Source: an uncultured Acidobacteriota bacterium
GTDB lineage: Bacteria; Acidobacteriota; Blastocatellia; Pyrinomonadales; Pyrinomonadaceae
Direction of reading: 5' to 3'
NCBI GenBank assembly: GCA_902826385.1
Contig: CADEEU010000168.1
Location: 1 to 7,814 of the forward strand
Length of the DNA stretch: 7,814 bases
A model generated the notes under the pieces. It searched no databases. It saw only the letters and a list, made by a program, of their open reading frames with translations, and was not told where the DNA came from. The position numbers and the translations under genes were made by a program. This document shows, in pieces, positions 1 to 6,796 of the stretch; position 1 is the stretch's first letter; every line of letters starts with the position of its first letter.

Positions 1-226
1 TCTCGTTGACGGTCTTCTGTACGTCTTCGCGTTTCTTTCCCTGCTGGACCTCGGAATCGACGATCGACTTCATCTCTCGTTTTACGCGCGATAACGTGAT
101 GACGCCCTCGTTTACCTGAGCGACGACCTCGTCAATAACGCGCTCTTCCGATTCCTGGGCCGAAGCCCCCGGAATCGCCAGCACGAAAGCAAAAACAAAA
201 ACGGACAAAATTGCGAAATTTTTCAT
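1..226 (-). CDS. SurA/PpiC-like periplasmic peptidyl-prolyl isomerase, N-terminal part (runs off left edge)
   Basis: Reading leftward from the ATG at 226, 75 codons stay open to the window edge, so the C-terminal part is missing. The first 23 or so residues look like a classical signal peptide: Met-Lys-Asn, a long Phe/Val/Leu/Ala core, then a Pro-Gly and an Ala-Ser-Ala cleavage site before Gln-Glu. The mature start, with VIDEVVAQVNEGVITLSRV followed by a charged helix, matches the opening of SurA-type chaperones ('VD.VVA.VN..VIT.S.v'). Those proteins assist outer-membrane protein folding in the periplasm. A GGAG at 235-238 lies 8 bases before the ATG and supports this start. The gene lies 138 bases downstream of mfd on the same strand and could share its transcript; I see no convincing promoter in the gap. 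The parvulin domain itself is not in view, so isomerase activity is inferred; another SurA_N protein remains possible. Confidence 0.72.
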   Translation of the reverse strand, partial: MKNFAILSVFVFAFVLAIPGASAQESEERVIDEVVAQVNEGVITLSRVKREMKSIVDSEVQQGKKREDVQKTVNE

Positions 227-364
227 GAAAAAAGCTCCACGAGTTAGGTTGTGAATCGAGGTTTTGATGCTCAACGCGAACGGATAGTTCGTTCGACATT
301 CACGGAAAAATCAGTGTTACGAAATCAAAACCGGATAATAACAGCTTTTTGACAAAGAATCCCG

Positions 365-1408
365 TCACAAAAGCTGCTTGCCGATGGCCAAAATCACGTC
401 GATCGCGGTTTTAATCGGCTCCCTTTCGATGCCGACGCGAAGTATGCCGCTCGGCGAGAACGACCGGTCGTCGCTTTCGGCTACAAATTCAAGAAGCTTT
501 TCGGGATCGACTCTCGCATTCTCGCTCAACTTTATTGCCAAGGAAGAACCGGCCCGATCGACCGAAACGATGCCCATTCTCTCCGCGATCTTCCGTAGCC
601 GGCCGTATTCGAACAGCGAGTTAACCGATTCCGGTACACGGCCGTAACGATCCTCAATCTCGGCGTGGATCTGCGATAAGGATTCGTCAGACTCTGCCGA
701 TGAGATGCGTTTGTAAGTTCGCAGCCGCTGGCTTGCCTCGACGATGTAATCCTTCGGTATCGAGACATCCACACCGAGATTGATCGAGACGCTGGTCTCA
801 TCGGCGATCTCCTCGCCGCGAAGCTCGGCGATCGTGCGTTCGAGCATTTTCGTGTAAAGGTCGAAACCGAGTGCGTCGAGATGGCCGGATTGCTGGCCGC
901 CGAGGATGTTGCCGGCTCCGCGCAGTTCAAGGTCGAGAGCAGCGATGCGGAAGCCCGCTCCTAGATCGGAAAACTCGCGGATGGCTGATAATCGGCGACG
1001 AGCGATCGGCGTCAGTTCGATCTCGCTAGGTATCAGCAGATATGCGTAAGCGCGGCGGTTCGATCGTCCGACTCGGCCGCGAAGCTGATAAAGCTGTGAG
1101 AGGCCGTAATTGTCCGCTCGATTGATGATGATCGTGTTCGCACGCGGGATGTCGATGCCGTTCTCGATGATCGTGGTCGCGACGAGAACGTCGTATTTGT
1201 AGTCGATGAAATCGAGCATCACCTGCTCCATTTCCTTTTCGTTCATCTGCCCGTGCCCGATGGCGACGCGTGCGTTTGGAACGATTTTCTGAATCAACGC
1301 CGCAATGGCCTCTATGGATTCGACCCGGTTGTGAATAAAAAAAATCTGGCCGCTGCGCGACAATTCCAGTTCAATTGCAGAGCGGATTACTCCTTCCGAA
1401 AATTGCAC
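365..1408 (-). pseudogene. mfd: mfd, C-terminal piece (helicase motor lobe 2 and D7), separated from its N-terminal piece by a frame disruption
   Basis: This is the second half of transcription-repair coupling factor. It continues the protein encoded at 1387-3873 but in another frame. The piece opens at VQFSEGVIRSAIE, which in intact Mfd follows the 'ETPP.DRL.I.T' segment. It then has the second RecA-like lobe with TTIIENGIDIPRANT (about residues 78-92) and QLRGRVGRS (about 108-116), the translocation motif region with LELRGAGNILGGQQSGH (about 160-176), and the C-terminal D7 domain that keeps UvrA binding in check. It ends naturally at the TGA at 365-367, so the 3' end looks complete. The only starter in the open frame is a GTG at 1408 with no good ribosome binding site. 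A TAG at 1412-1414 closes the frame just upstream. Independent translation is therefore unlikely. No decay is visible downstream of the break, so it is either recent or a sequence error. Confidence 0.9.
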
Positions 1409-3873
1409 GACCTACGCTTTGATGGGCAGGCGATCCGGCCGCGGGTGTTCATGCCGAGCAGCGACATGTTCAGCGTCCGCGGGATCGGCGTGGCAGAGAG
1501 CGTCAACACGTCCACTTTCTTCTTTAGCTGCTTTAGCTTTTCCTTGTGCCCAACGCCAAATCGCTGTTCTTCATCGACAACAACAAGCCCGAGTTTCGGC
1601 AGTTTTACGTCATTGGACAGCAAACGGTGCGTGCCGATAAGCACATCGACCTCGCCTTTACCGGCGGCTTCGGCGACGGTCTTTTGCTCTTTCGTGCTGC
1701 GAAACCGCGACAACAGATCGACCTTTACGGGAAAAGCCGAAAAGCGTTTTTTGAAAGTTTCGTAATGTTGATAGGCAAGCACCGTGGTCGGCGTTAAAAT
1801 GGCGGCTTGCTTGCCGTCCATCACCGCCTTGAACGCCGCGCGCATGGCGACCTCGGTTTTGCCGTAACCGACATCGCCTATGATCAAACGGTCCATCGGC
1901 ACAGGCGTTTCCATGTCCTCTTTCACCTCTTCGATCGCGGTTGCCTGGTCGGTTGTAAGATCGTAAGGAAACGCATCCTCGAATTCATGCTGCCACGGCG
2001 CGTCCGGCGGAAATGCGTGGCCGCGAACAAGCTTGCGTTCGGCGTAAAGCTTTAAAAGCTCATCGGCCATATCGCGCATCGCACGTTTTGCTTTTGCTTT
2101 GGTTTTCTGCCAGCCGATGCCGCCGAGACGATCGAGCGTCGGCGATGTCGCCTCTCCGGAAGAGTATCGCGAGACAAGGTCCATCCGCTCGACCGGCACA
2201 AAGAGCTTGGCGTCATCGGCATAGATCAGCAGCATGAACTCCCGTTCCATGCCCTGCGACGAGATAGTTTGCAGGCCGTCGAACCGGCTTATGCCGTGAT
2301 CTACGTGAACGACAAAGTCTCCCGCCTTAAGATCGCGAAAGTCGGATATGAACGCGCCGAGTTTCGATTTACGGCTTTTTGCCGACGCAGGTTTGCGGGT
2401 GGTTTCACCTGAAGCAGAGATCGCTTCGCCGAATATGTCGCGTTCCGAAAAAACGGTCAGTTTTTCCGAAGGTATTTCAAACCCGCCCGAAAGAGACCCT
2501 ATCTTTAGCGATTCGAGCGGCAGGAAAACATCGTAATCGCGCAGCATTTCCGCAAGCCGTTCGGCCATTCCCGGCGTCTGCATCACGATTATCGCGTTCG
2601 GGTCGAACTCGCGCGTGAAAGCCTGAATGTCACCATGAAAATTGCGGGTCGAGCGGGTCAGCAGTTCAACCTCGCTTGATTTAGCAGCGGTCGGGAAGAG
2701 AAAAAGCGGCGAGGCAGAAACGCGACCCGTAGGGAGCGTGCCCAACGGTTCTTCGTCCTGAGACGCGCCTTCTGTTAGCTGAAACTCTTCATCCGTCGCC
2801 GCCGCCGGCCGGCCGAGCGACCTGATCTCGATCATCGAAGATTTTTCCAGCAAACCGCGCAGGTCATCCGGCTTTAGAAACAGGGCGTCGGGACTTAAAC
2901 CTATATCGCCCGCCTCGGTAACGGCGCTGTAATTTCGCTGGAGGCTTTCGTACAAACTGGTAAGCGTTTGCTCGACCGTTACGGGTTCGTCGATGACGAA
3001 GATATGGCCATCAAGATAGTTGAAAACGTTTCCCGCAAGCGGTTTTGATAACGGCAGATGAAACTCCCATCCGGAGAATGTTTCGCCCGCGGCGGCAAAA
3101 TCGGAGCGGTCCTTTAGGTTGCGTCGAAACCTGTCGTCGCCGAATCGCTCCGCGGCAAAGAACGCCCAGTCCTTAAAGTCCTGTTCGGCGGCGGCAAACT
3201 CGCGCATCGGGGCGACAGAAATTCGTTTTAATTGCTCGACCGAAAGCTGGGTTTCAGGATCGAAAACGCGGATTGAATCGACGGTGTCGCCAAAGAACTC
3301 TATCCGAACGGGCCCTTCCGCATCCGGCGACCATACATCCACAATGCCGCCGCGAAGCGAAAACTGGCCCGGCCCGAATATTGGATCTTCGCGAACGTAT
3401 CCGCCGGCGATCAGACGTTCGACAAGCTGTTCGGGCGCGAAATCCTCATCGCGAACCAGTTCGCATCCGAGGGCGGCTACTTCCGAAGGCAGCGGCGTTC
3501 GCTGAACCAGCGAACGCGCTGAAATAAGCGCGATGTCGGCTCCGTCTCGCACCATCTCCCACAGCGACAGCGCTCGGCGTTCCTGCGTTTCAGCGTGCGG
3601 CGACACTCCCGAATAGGGATCGGTTTCAAACGACGGAATACTCGCCACCGACGACGCATCCGCTCCAAATTCTTTCGACCAAAAATCCAGGTCGGCCGCC
3701 CAGGTTTCAAGTTCGCCATTCGATTCGCACACAACCGCAAACCGCTTCCCCGTCTCAGCCCGCAGCCGCGCAAGGACGTAGGCTTTTGCCGACACCGAAG
3801 TCGTGCCGCTAAGGGTCACGATGTGTTTGCCATTTTCGACCGCCGATCTAAACTTTTCAAACTCGTTCCGCAT
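1387..3873 (-). pseudogene. mfd: mfd, N-terminal piece (UvrB-like, RNA polymerase-interacting and motor lobe 1 domains)
   Basis: Mfd removes RNA polymerase stalled at DNA damage and recruits UvrA in transcription-coupled repair. In order: a UvrB-like module with a degenerate nucleotide site (LSGTTSVSAKA, about residues 22-32), FETDPYSGVSPHAETQERR, and GQFSLRGGIVDVW followed by PVRIEFFGDTVDSIRVFD (about 169-205); a middle linker with PLFLFPTA (about 389-396); the CarD-like polymerase-binding domain LKAGDFVVHVDHGISRFDG (about 515-533); and motor lobe 1 with Walker A GDVGYGKT (about 666-673), DEEQ (about 767) and SATPIPRTL (about 793-801). Reading is normal through LLGM, then diverges into about 20 unrelated residues ending at TAA 1387-1389. 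Intact homologues are near 1,150 residues, which the two pieces together match. I chose the ATG at 3873; a GTG at 3879 is the alternative. Neither has a clear Shine-Dalgarno sequence. Confidence 0.92.
1409..1455 (-). other. Lesion site in mfd: net loss of about 19 bases plus an in-frame TAG
   Basis: After the codons for LLGM (upstream of about 1452 on the minus strand) only 38 bases remain before the codons VVQFSEGV. Known Mfd proteins have 19 residues (57 bases) there, of the form RD.S.I.TPP..RL.I.T. In the frame that leads into VVQFSEGV the bases read P-D-R-L-P-I-K-A-stop, recognisably the family's 'DRL.I.T[YF]', with TAG (1412-1414) where an aromatic or similar codon belongs. So two defects are seen together: a deletion that shifts the frame and a nonsense codon. 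Both positions depend on comparison with the family from memory. Confidence 0.8.
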
Positions 3874-3969
3874 AAACACAACTAGCCGTAGAAAACTCGT
3901 GCTGGGCAGGTATCTCTCTCACACTCGTTTCCTTACGGTGTCTTCTATTCTGCCACAGTTCCGGGAAGT

Positions 3970-3998
3970 TTGCTGTGTCGGCTGGCCGTAACTATAAT
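3970..3998 (+). promoter_or_regulatory. Sigma70-type promoter for the GxxExxY gene and possibly lysS
   Basis: TTGCTG at 3970-3975 and a perfect TATAAT at 3993-3998 are separated by exactly 17 bases. Transcription would begin near 4005, about a dozen bases before the first palindromic repeat, so the transcript would carry that hairpin as its leader. The promoter lies in the divergent gap upstream of mfd and points away from it. No equally good promoter is visible in the mfd direction. Confidence 0.6.
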
Positions 3999-4016
3999 CG
4001 AATGCTTGGATTACAT

Positions 4017-4115
4017 CTCTCCGATCTCAGCGTCTGTTTCCGTGTTCTCTGCGTTGAAAAGTTGTTGGCAGTTTTTCAACGCAGAGATCGGAGAGAATAC
4101 GCGGAGAGCGGAGAG
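4017..4115. repeat. Palindromic repeat, copy A (about 100 bp)
   Basis: An imperfect palindrome along its whole length. CTCTCCGATCTC at 4017-4028 is the exact reverse complement of 4084-4095. CTCTGCGTTGAAAA at 4047-4060 pairs perfectly with 4073-4086 around a 12-base loop. The outermost CTCTCCG (4017-4023) also matches the terminal CGGAGAG (4109-4115). The arms are themselves quasi-periodic (GCAGAGA / CGGAGAGA / GCGGAGAG / CGGAGAG), which gives several alternative pairings. It lies just upstream of the GxxExxY gene and is related to copies B and C. Confidence 0.85.
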
Positions 4116-4124
4116 AGGTCGTAA

Positions 4125-4523
4125 GTGCCTGGACAATGCATGGAATACAACAAGATAACTGACGGAATTATCGGTGCCGCTATTGAAGTTCACAGGACAC
4201 TCGGTCCGGGGCTGTTGGAGTCGGCATACCAAGAGTGTCTGGCCCGCGAGCTTTTGCTGAGAAGTATCCCATTTGATCGGGAAGTCCCTGTGCCGGTCGT
4301 ATACAAAGGCGTTCATCTCGAGTGCGGGTACAGGCTTGATTTTCTTGTAGATAAGCGAGTTGTTCTTGAGATCAAAGCCGTAGATATTATTGCACCGGTT
4401 CACGAAGCTCAGTTAGTCACTTACCTAAGCCTGGGCGGTTGGCAAGTCGGTCTTTTGATAAATTTTAATGTTTTACTTCTCCGTGATGGGATTCGAAGAA
4501 GAGTACTGAACTATAAAGAATAG
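4125..4523 (+). CDS. GxxExxY family protein (PDDEXK_3-like nuclease fold), function unknown
   Basis: A 132-residue protein recognisable by GLLESAY (about residues 29-35), the motif that names the GxxExxY family. The chain then shows a PDDEXK-type core: an Asp in YRLDFLVD (about D72), the Glu-x-Lys of LEIKA (about E82 and K84), and a Gln in HEAQLVTYL (about Q96). All expected active-site residues are therefore present. The family is common in environmental bacteria and has no settled function; a nuclease role is inferred from the fold. The length is typical. The GTG at 4125 has AGAGG 6 bases upstream, supplied by the tail of repeat A. The ATG at 4140 (MEYNKIT) is the alternative and fits the usual family start, but has only a weak ribosome binding site. 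The gene sits between repeats A and B, with its stop 3 bases before copy B. Its base composition is lower in GC than mfd. Confidence 0.85.
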   Translation: MPGQCMEYNKITDGIIGAAIEVHRTLGPGLLESAYQECLARELLLRSIPFDREVPVPVVYKGVHLECGYRLDFLVDKRVVLEIKAVDIIAPVHEAQLVTYLSLGGWQVGLLINFNVLLLRDGIRRRVLNYKE

Positions 4524-4525
4524 AA

Positions 4526-4625
4526 CTCCTGACCTCAGCGTCTTTCTCGGCGAACTCCGCGTTGAGCAGTCGTTAAGAATTATTTCAACGCAGAGAACGG
4601 AGAGATTTTCGCGGAGAGCGGAGAG
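4526..4625. repeat. Palindromic repeat, copy B (about 100 bp)
   Basis: Begins 3 bases after the GxxExxY stop codon. The central stem GCGTTGA (4559-4565) pairs with TCAACGC (4585-4591) around a 19-base loop. The right arm has the same purine pattern as copy A and ends in GCGGAGAGCGGAGAG. It is roughly 85% identical to copy C over the last 70 or so bases by hand alignment, including the loop core TAAGAATTATTTCAACGC. Copy A keeps the arms but has a different loop. Confidence 0.85.
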
Positions 4626-4646
4626 CTTCTCTGGATTATCAAGACT

Positions 4647-4747
4647 CTCTCCGGTCTCCGCGTCTTTCTCGGCGATCTCTGCGTTGAGTAGTTGCTAAGA
4701 ATTATTTCAACGCCGAGGTCGGAGAGATTTTCGCTGAGGACGGAGAG
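4647..4747. repeat. Palindromic repeat, copy C, abutting the lysS start
   Basis: Third copy, starting 121 bases after the start of copy B, with a 21-base spacer between them. The central stem GCGTTGA (4681-4687) pairs with TCAACGC (4707-4713). The terminal CGGAGAG (4741-4747) is a perfect complement of the opening CTCTCCG (4647-4653). The copy ends 7 bases before the lysS ATG, so its last bases are the only good ribosome binding site for that gene. Confidence 0.85.
4742..4747 (+). promoter_or_regulatory. lysS ribosome binding site contributed by repeat C
   Basis: GGAGAG lies 7 bases before the ATG at 4755, an ideal Shine-Dalgarno position. It decides the lysS start over the in-frame TTG at 4692, which would run through the repeat's loop and adds residues no LysS has. 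Because the same bases can pair with 4647-4652, the site could be masked when the roughly 100-base hairpin folds. Confidence 0.65.
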
Positions 4748-4754
4748 AAAGTAT

Positions 4755-6710
4755 ATGAGCATTCCTACATTTGAAGAGATTATCGAACCGAACGACCAGA
4801 CTGAGGCCAGGGCGGAGCACTTGAACAAGCTTCGAGAGTTGATCGGCAATGCTTACCCGAACAAGTTTGTCCGGTCGAAATTGACCGGTGCCGATGACAC
4901 CATCTCCGGCCTGCTTAAACATAGTGCGGTTGCGGAAATCGGGGACGAGATGGCCGAGGTGCGTGCCGGATTAAAGGAAGGCGAGCGCCCGCCGGCGGAG
5001 GTGAAGGACGCGATAAACGCTAAGTTGAAGGCCCTCGGCAACGTGCGTATTGCAGGTCGGTTGACGACGCCGCCGCGCGGGAATTTTGTGCACCTGACAG
5101 ACGGCATTGGCAAGCTGCAGATCTACTGCAAAAAGGGCCAGTTCGCGCTTATAAAGAACGATGGCAAGGACACGCTGGACGAAGGAAACGCCTGGACGGC
5201 GTGGCAGATGATCGACCACGGCGATTTCGTCGGCGTGGACGGCTATCTTTTTGTCACCAACACCGGTGAGGTCAGCGTTCATGTCGAAAAGCTGCAATTT
5301 CTTGCCAAAGCGATGCTGCCGATGCCCGACAAAATGCACGGCATCGAAGATCCCGAGATAAAACAGCGTCAGCGATACGTTGATCTAATAGGATCGAGCT
5401 TACAAGTTAAGGCAGAACCGCCCGCGTTAGCGGGTGGCACGAACGCGGCTGGCAAAGTCTCTGGTGATGACGAGAGCGTTTCGATCTCAACGTCTTTGCC
5501 ACCTGCTGACGCAGGCGGTTCTGCCCTCACGACCCGCGAGGTCTTCGAACGCCGTGCAAAGATCATCTCGTCCATGCGCCGTTTTCTCGAAGACCACGGC
5601 TACGTCGAAGTCGAAACGCCGATGCTCACTCCGAAAGCAACCGGCGCGGCCGCAAAGCCGTTCGAGACGCATCACAATGCTCTCGACATAAAACTCTACG
5701 CCCGCATCGCGCCCGAACTTTATCTAAAACGCCTCGTCGTCGGCGGCTTTGAAAAGGTTTACGAGCTAAACCGCAACTTTCGCAACGAGGGAATTTCGTA
5801 CAAACACAACCCGGAATTCACGATGCTCGAGTTCTATTGTGCGTACATGGACGTGAACGGCATGATGGACTTCTGTGAAGAGTTGCTTCGGCAGAGCGTC
5901 GAGAAAGCAACCGGTGGTTCCGTTGTTAACTACGAGCGAAATAAAATTGACTTTGCTCACGTTCGACGATTGTCCATGAAACAGGCTGTTTTCGAAACCC
6001 GCTTCACAAGGTACGGTCCTTACGGGGGGCATCTAGAAGGAATTCTCCAAGGTAATAACATAATAAGCTCACAGGACTCCTCATGGATCGAGGATGCTGG
6101 TACGGTTGGATCGCTTGTGAAGATGATGGAATGGTGGAAACAAGATGGAGCTCCGTTGTACGTTCGACTAAAAGCTGACCATAACTTTGCGCTTGACTTA
6201 GTTACTAGGGATCTGGAAGTTGAAGTCCTTCAGAAATGGGAAGAGTTCGAAGGAGATTCGATTGGTCGGGAGTATGGCTCTGAGATTGCAATGCTATTTG
6301 AGGAACTAGTAGAGCACACTATCATGCAACCAACATTCATCATTGACTTTCCAAAAGTTATCTCCCCGCTTTCAAAAGCCTCGCCCGAGAATCCGCAGAT
6401 CGCCGAGCGGTTCGAGTTGTTTATCAACGGGATGGAAGTTGCAAACGGATTCTCCGAGCTAAACGACCCGAAGGAACAATACGAACGCTTTGTCGATCAG
6501 ATGTCCGAACGCGAACGCGGCGACGAGGAAGCGATGGTGCTGGACGAAGATTACATCCGTGCCTTGAGCTACGGAATGCCGCCGGCGGCTGGCATCGGCA
6601 TCGGCATTGACCGTCTGGTGATGTTGCTGACAAACAAACACTCCATACGCGACGTGATTCTGTTCCCGCATATGCGCCCCGAAACGAAGTTGAGCGCGGA
6701 AAAAGATTAA
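4755..6710 (+). CDS. lysS: Lysyl-tRNA synthetase, class II, unusually long
   Basis: Charges tRNA-Lys with lysine in the cytoplasm. The anticodon-binding OB fold spans about residues 85-190 (VRIAGRL ... FVHLTDGIGKLQIYCKKGQ ... GVDGYLFVTNTGEVSVHVEKLQFLAKAMLPMPDKMHGIEDPE). It is followed by QRQRYVDLI and the class II catalytic core: FERRAKIISSMRRFLEDHGYVEVETPML (motif 1 region), FRNEGISYKHNPEFTMLEFY (motif 2, about 342-361), and GIGIGIDRLVMLLTNKHSIRDVILFPHMRPE (motif 3, from about 613). The ATG at 4755 is supported by GGAGAG 7 bases upstream. At 651 residues it is about 145 longer than E. coli LysS. The excess lies in about 30 residues ahead of the OB fold, a 48-residue palindrome-encoded insert (213-260), and about 60 residues between motif 2 and LFEELVE inside an AT-richer stretch. 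The frame is open throughout and core motifs are intact, so the enzyme is probably functional. Confidence 0.95.
   Translation: MSIPTFEEIIEPNDQTEARAEHLNKLRELIGNAYPNKFVRSKLTGADDTISGLLKHSAVAEIGDEMAEVRAGLKEGERPPAEVKDAINAKLKALGNVRIAGRLTTPPRGNFVHLTDGIGKLQIYCKKGQFALIKNDGKDTLDEGNAWTAWQMIDHGDFVGVDGYLFVTNTGEVSVHVEKLQFLAKAMLPMPDKMHGIEDPEIKQRQRYVDLIGSSLQVKAEPPALAGGTNAAGKVSGDDESVSISTSLPPADAGGSALTTREVFERRAKIISSMRRFLEDHGYVEVETPMLTPKATGAAAKPFETHHNALDIKLYARIAPELYLKRLVVGGFEKVYELNRNFRNEGISYKHNPEFTMLEFYCAYMDVNGMMDFCEELLRQSVEKATGGSVVNYERNKIDFAHVRRLSMKQAVFETRFTRYGPYGGHLEGILQGNNIISSQDSSWIEDAGTVGSLVKMMEWWKQDGAPLYVRLKADHNFALDLVTRDLEVEVLQKWEEFEGDSIGREYGSEIAMLFEELVEHTIMQPTFIIDFPKVISPLSKASPENPQIAERFELFINGMEVANGFSELNDPKEQYERFVDQMSERERGDEEAMVLDEDYIRALSYGMPPAAGIGIGIDRLVMLLTNKHSIRDVILFPHMRPETKLSAEKD
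5391..5534. repeat. In-frame palindromic element inside lysS (about 48 codons)
   Basis: LysS normally runs directly from RQRYVDLI to REVFERRA with only a few residues between. Here 48 extra residues intervene. The DNA contains 29-base inverted arms, 5411-5439 and 5497-5525, matching at 26 of 29 positions; two of the three differences would be G-U pairs in RNA. A second inner pair, GGCAAAG (5451-5457) and CTTTGCC (5494-5500), overlaps the right arm. The arms are translated as KAEPPALAGG and LPPADAGGSA. The opposite strand encodes AEPPASAGG and PPANAGGSA in the matching register. The insert length is a multiple of three and contains no stop. Confidence 0.8.
5920..6365. other. AT-richer mosaic segment within lysS
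   Basis: Hand count for 5941-6360 gives 186 G or C in 420 bases (44%), whereas neighbouring lines of lysS on both sides are about 50-60%. Codons here end more often in A or T and include AGG, ATA and ACT. The segment encodes about residues 389-537. It covers the region with about 60 residues more than usual for LysS and also the conserved LFEELVEHTIMQPTFIIDFPKVISPLSK. The edges are gradual to the eye and are given only approximately. Confidence 0.5.
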
Positions 6711-6792
6711 ATTTGCCGCAGATTAATACAGATAAACGCAGAGCCAGCCTCCTGTCCGATCTGTGTTTATCGGCGTCCATCTGCGGCTAAAT
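6711..6792. repeat. Palindromic repeat between convergent genes, possible bidirectional terminator
   Basis: Starts at the base after the lysS stop codon and ends 4 bases before the end of the methyltransferase gene. ATTTGCCGCAGAT (6711-6723) pairs with ATCTGCGGCTAAAT (6779-6792) with one bulged base. Further in, GATAAAC (6731-6737) pairs with GTTTATC (6765-6771), extended by G-U-tolerant pairing of the GCAGA that follows. The arms repeat a CAGAT/GCAGA unit about every 10 bases, a style like copies A-C but with a different sequence. The position suits stopping both transcripts, but there is no clean U run, so it may simply be a dispersed repeat. Confidence 0.65.
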
Positions 6793-6796
6793 CTTC

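Noticed and set aside
277..295. Short inverted repeat CGAACG, 7-base loop, CGTTCG in the gap between mfd and the SurA-like gene, as terminator or operator.
   Set aside because: Only six base pairs with no U run on either strand and no second copy nearby; too weak to call.
300..364. A promoter for the SurA-like gene around TTGTCA and TATTAT on the minus strand.
   Set aside because: The two boxes are only 9 bases apart, far from the usual 17, and no other pair fits.
1387..1408. Programmed frameshifting as the explanation for split mfd.
   Set aside because: About 19 conserved bases' worth of sequence is missing and a stop lies in the downstream frame, with no slippery run; a shift alone could not restore the protein.
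2690..2790. The Mfd linker peptide GTLPTGRVSASP, considered as another inserted repeat element.
   Set aside because: This linker varies in length across Mfd proteins and the inverted symmetry in the DNA is poor; no second copy is in the window.
4011..4403. Minus-strand open frame of 130 codons across the GxxExxY gene and repeat A.
   Set aside because: It lies opposite a clear family member, reads through the repeat, and shows no recognisable protein features.
4017..4747. The three repeats as a CRISPR array.
   Set aside because: Units are about 100 bp, internally palindromic, unequal in sequence, and separated by a gene and a 21-base spacer; there are no regular spacers and no cas genes.
4692..4754. 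TTG at 4692 as the lysS start.
   Set aside because: It would translate the repeat's loop and arm and lacks a ribosome binding site; the ATG at 4755 has a good one and fits the family.
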